From assembly GCF_900115565.1 (NCBI RefSeq), contig NZ_FOWW01000002.1, forward strand, positions 857,971-921,970: a DNA stretch of 64,000 nucleotides. Direction: 5' to 3'. Positions 62,235-64,000 of the stretch are shown piece after piece. The notes under the pieces were generated by a model, which was given only the letters and a program-made list of their open reading frames with translations, was not told the origin of the DNA and did no database searches. The translations under genes were made by a program, and so were the position numbers. Position 1 is the stretch's first letter; each line of letters opens with the position of its first letter. This stretch comes from Amycolatopsis arida. GTDB lineage: Bacteria > Actinomycetota > Actinomycetes > Mycobacteriales > Pseudonocardiaceae.

Positions 62235-62501
62235 ATGTCCGACGTGTTGCTTCGCGACGCCCCCGCGGACGTCCTGACGGCCATCGATGCCCAAGCGGCT
62301 CGCCTCGGTCCGTCCCGCGACGAGTTGATCGGGGCGATCACCGGTCCACGCGGGGAACGGCTCACCGCACCCACTCGTGATCGGCAAAGCCCCAACGGAC
62401 ACCGACGAAAGTCCGTTAAATGTTGTCCTTATCACATTGAAGGTTTACCGTCTCCCTGTACCCCCTGCACACAACTGAACACAGCCGATCTGGGCGGGTG
62501 A
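62235..62501 (+). pseudogene. Ribbon-helix-helix antitoxin remnant (FitA/VapB-like)
   Basis: The frame from the ATG at 62235 starts MSDVLLRDAPADVLTAIDAQ followed by ARLGPSRDELI, which looks like the DNA-binding N-terminus of FitA/VapB antitoxins. After about 35 residues the likeness stops, and the remainder is low-complexity. No PIN-domain toxin follows. I read it as a broken antitoxin gene left after loss of its partner. Confidence 0.5.
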
Positions 62502-62538
62502 CGCCGGTCGTGCCCCGCCCCCGTCGAGGGAGATCGAG

Positions 62539-63564
62539 ATGGCGAACGGGCCCGGCTTCGACCGACGCGCGCTGCTCAAGGGCGGCCTCACCGTGACCGC
62601 GGTCGGCGCGCTGAGCACACTCCCGGCGGGCACGGCCGCCGCCGCGGTGACCGAGCCGCGCATCTACGGCACCGCCGAGTGGGGCGCACGCCCGCCGCGG
62701 GCGCCGATTCCCGTGGAGAACCGTCGGCCGACCTACATCGTCGTGCACCACACCGTGGAGCCCGGCAACACCGACGACTTCAGCCGCGAGCGCGCCTTCT
62801 GGATCTCCCGGGCCATCCAGAACTTCCACATGGACACCCGCGGCTGGATCGACACCGGCCAGCAGTTCACCAACAGCCGCGGCGGCCACATCACCGAGGG
62901 CCGGCACCGCAGCCTGGAGATCCTCCGCGGCGGTACCCGCCACGTGCAGGGCACGAACGTGGCCAACAACAACAGCCAGGTGATCGGCATCGAGAACGAG
63001 GGCCTCTACACCCAGGTTGACGTGCCGCCCGCGCTGTGGAACTCGCTGGTCAAGCTGGTCGCCTACATCGCCAGCCAATACCGCATCCCGACGATGAACA
63101 TCAAGGGGCACCGCGACTTCAACTCCACCGAGTGCCCCGGCGGCGTGCTCTACCGCCGGCTGCCCGAGCTCCGCCAGGCGGTCGCCCGTGAGCTGGGCGT
63201 TCCGGCCACCGAGCCCGCCGAGTGGCCCCTGCTCAAGCCCGGCGACACCGGCCGCGACGTGCTGGTCGCCCAGCACCTGCTGCGCGCCCGCGGCGCGCGC
63301 GACGTGCCCACCGACGGCGTGTTCGGCGCCACGACCCGGCGCGCGGTGGCCCGCTTCGCCGACGCGCACGGCCTCGGCGGGCACACCTGCTACGCCGGCG
63401 CGCACGCCGACGAGCGCGGCTTCCTCGGCGCCGACCTCTGGCCCCTGCTCGCCCCCACGACCACGGCCGACTCCGGCGGCGACGCCGGCCGCGCCGCCGC
63501 CCTGCTCACCCGCGATCCGGAACCCCTCACCCCGCACCGCTGGAAGGCGCTGCTCAACGCCTGA
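62539..63564 (+). CDS. Secreted N-acetylmuramoyl-L-alanine amidase (PGRP) with peptidoglycan-binding domain
   Basis: A 341-aa protein. The N-terminus carries a Tat-like signal (FDRRALLKGGLTVTAVGAL, with RR and an Ala-rich end). An amidase_2/PGRP domain follows with zinc ligands in VVHHTVEPG and GHRDFNSTECPGG, and IGIENEG. The C-terminal third is a PG_binding_1 repeat (LKPGDTGRDVLVAQHLL, TDGVFGATTRRAVARF). It should cleave stem peptides from peptidoglycan outside the cell. The ATG has GAGATCGAG upstream. Confidence 0.93.
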   Translation: MANGPGFDRRALLKGGLTVTAVGALSTLPAGTAAAAVTEPRIYGTAEWGARPPRAPIPVENRRPTYIVVHHTVEPGNTDDFSRERAFWISRAIQNFHMDTRGWIDTGQQFTNSRGGHITEGRHRSLEILRGGTRHVQGTNVANNNSQVIGIENEGLYTQVDVPPALWNSLVKLVAYIASQYRIPTMNIKGHRDFNSTECPGGVLYRRLPELRQAVARELGVPATEPAEWPLLKPGDTGRDVLVAQHLLRARGARDVPTDGVFGATTRRAVARFADAHGLGGHTCYAGAHADERGFLGADLWPLLAPTTTADSGGDAGRAAALLTRDPEPLTPHRWKALLNA

Positions 63565-63587
63565 CCACGAGCGGGGCGCGTTTCAAC

Positions 63588-63610
63588 GCCACGAAGGCCA
63601 CCTTCATGGC
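63588..63610. terminator. Bidirectional hairpin between convergent amidase and hydrolase genes
   Basis: Arms GCCACGAAGG and CCTTCATGGC pair at nine of ten positions around CCA. It lies between the ends of two convergent genes and belongs to the same family as the hairpins at 839 and 2282. Confidence 0.6.
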
Positions 63611-63636
63611 ACGGCTGAGCCACGGGGCTCGGGGTG

Positions 63637-64000
63637 CTAGCGGCCGAGCACCTTGGAGAGGAACGCCTCCACCGCGCCGCGGTACTCCTCGGGCGCGTCG
63701 TCGTGCACGACGTGCCCGGCGCTCGGCACCACGACGTGCCGGCCGCCGGGCACCCGCGCGGCCAGCTCGGCCTGCTGCCCCGGCGGCATGGCCGTGTTCC
63801 CGGCCTCGATCACCAGCAGCGGGCACCGCACCCCGGCCACCAGCGCCCAGTAGTCGCGCCGCCCCCACTCGGCGGCGATCTCGTACAGGTCGGCCAGGTC
63901 GGCGATCAGGTGGTAGCCGTCGGCGCGCTCCTCGACGCACTCGGCGAAGTAGTCGCCGGTCGCGCCGAAGAACCGCCGCACGTGCGCGATCGACTGGAAC
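63637..64000 (-). CDS. Alpha/beta-hydrolase, C-terminal part (cut by the window end)
   Basis: The last 120 or so residues of an alpha/beta-hydrolase: a cap-like helical part (ECVEERADGYHLIAD), strand CPLLVIEAGNTAMPPGQQ with the Asp position replaced by Glu (LLVIEAGNTA), and the catalytic His region VVPSAGHVVHDDAPEEY. The frame stays open to the right edge, so the 5' end lies outside. Substrate unknown. Confidence 0.82.
   Translation of the reverse strand, partial: FQSIAHVRRFFGATGDYFAECVEERADGYHLIADLADLYEIAAEWGRRDYWALVAGVRCPLLVIEAGNTAMPPGQQAELAARVPGGRHVVVPSAGHVVHDDAPEEYRGAVEAFLSKVLGR

Overview
This is a high-GC actinobacterial chromosome segment. GTG and TTG starts, GTGA/ATGA stop-start overlaps, a complete mce operon and a gene block (rlmB, cysS, ispF, ispD, carD, lpqE, radA, with a beta-carbonic anhydrase, mutY and a PGRP amidase further along) collinear in pieces with Mycobacterium tuberculosis Rv3579c-Rv3594 point to the Mycobacteriales/Pseudonocardiales. 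Recurrent intergenic hairpins built on GAAGGCCACCTTC suggest, by inference only, a Pseudonocardiaceae (Amycolatopsis-like) genome.

Layout. 1-705: tail of an orphan type I-E-like CRISPR array, then a PucR-type regulator (866-2134). 2329-12902: one minus-strand mce operon: secreted protein, secreted two-domain protein, two YrbE permeases, MceA to MceF, and a third secreted protein. 13360-19136: a small acidic protein, a two-pore-type K+ channel, a YCII protein, an MFS exporter, an XRE regulator, a relic CRISPR with leader, and a Uma2-family nuclease. 19238-30886: a complete type I-E CRISPR-Cas locus on the minus strand (cas3-cse1-cse2-cas7-cas5-cas6e-cas1-cas2) with an array at each end; both arrays have related leaders carrying the same inverted repeat at the same distance. 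The locus ends beside tRNA-Thr(TGT).

31331-41825: ThrE-type exporter, trehalose synthesis (OtsA and an OtsB-GH15 fusion), decayed genes, a MoaD-like ubiquitin-fold protein translationally coupled to a beta-propeller protein, radA and lpqE. 42158-46958: carD, a highly unusual ispD, ispF, a HAD hydrolase, cysS and rlmB. 47147-56543: MBOAT acyltransferase, DeoR regulator, DivIVA-like coiled coil, mechanosensitive-channel-like protein, and two tandem DUF445 membrane proteins. 56756-64000: znuABC-type metal importer, LacI regulator, carbonic anhydrase, mutY, peptidoglycan amidase and the end of an alpha/beta hydrolase.

How the genes work together: the mce operon is predicted to move lipids across the envelope, with its three secreted proteins as probable exported partners; the cas genes acquire spacers into and process crRNA from the two flanking arrays; otsA/otsB make trehalose; ispD/ispF belong to the MEP isoprenoid pathway; znuABC imports zinc or manganese. 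The best candidates for new biology are the secreted trio around the mce operon, the IspD that lacks its CTP loop, the MoaD/propeller pair, and the conserved palindrome in the CRISPR leaders. No rRNA, insertion sequence or prophage was recognised.
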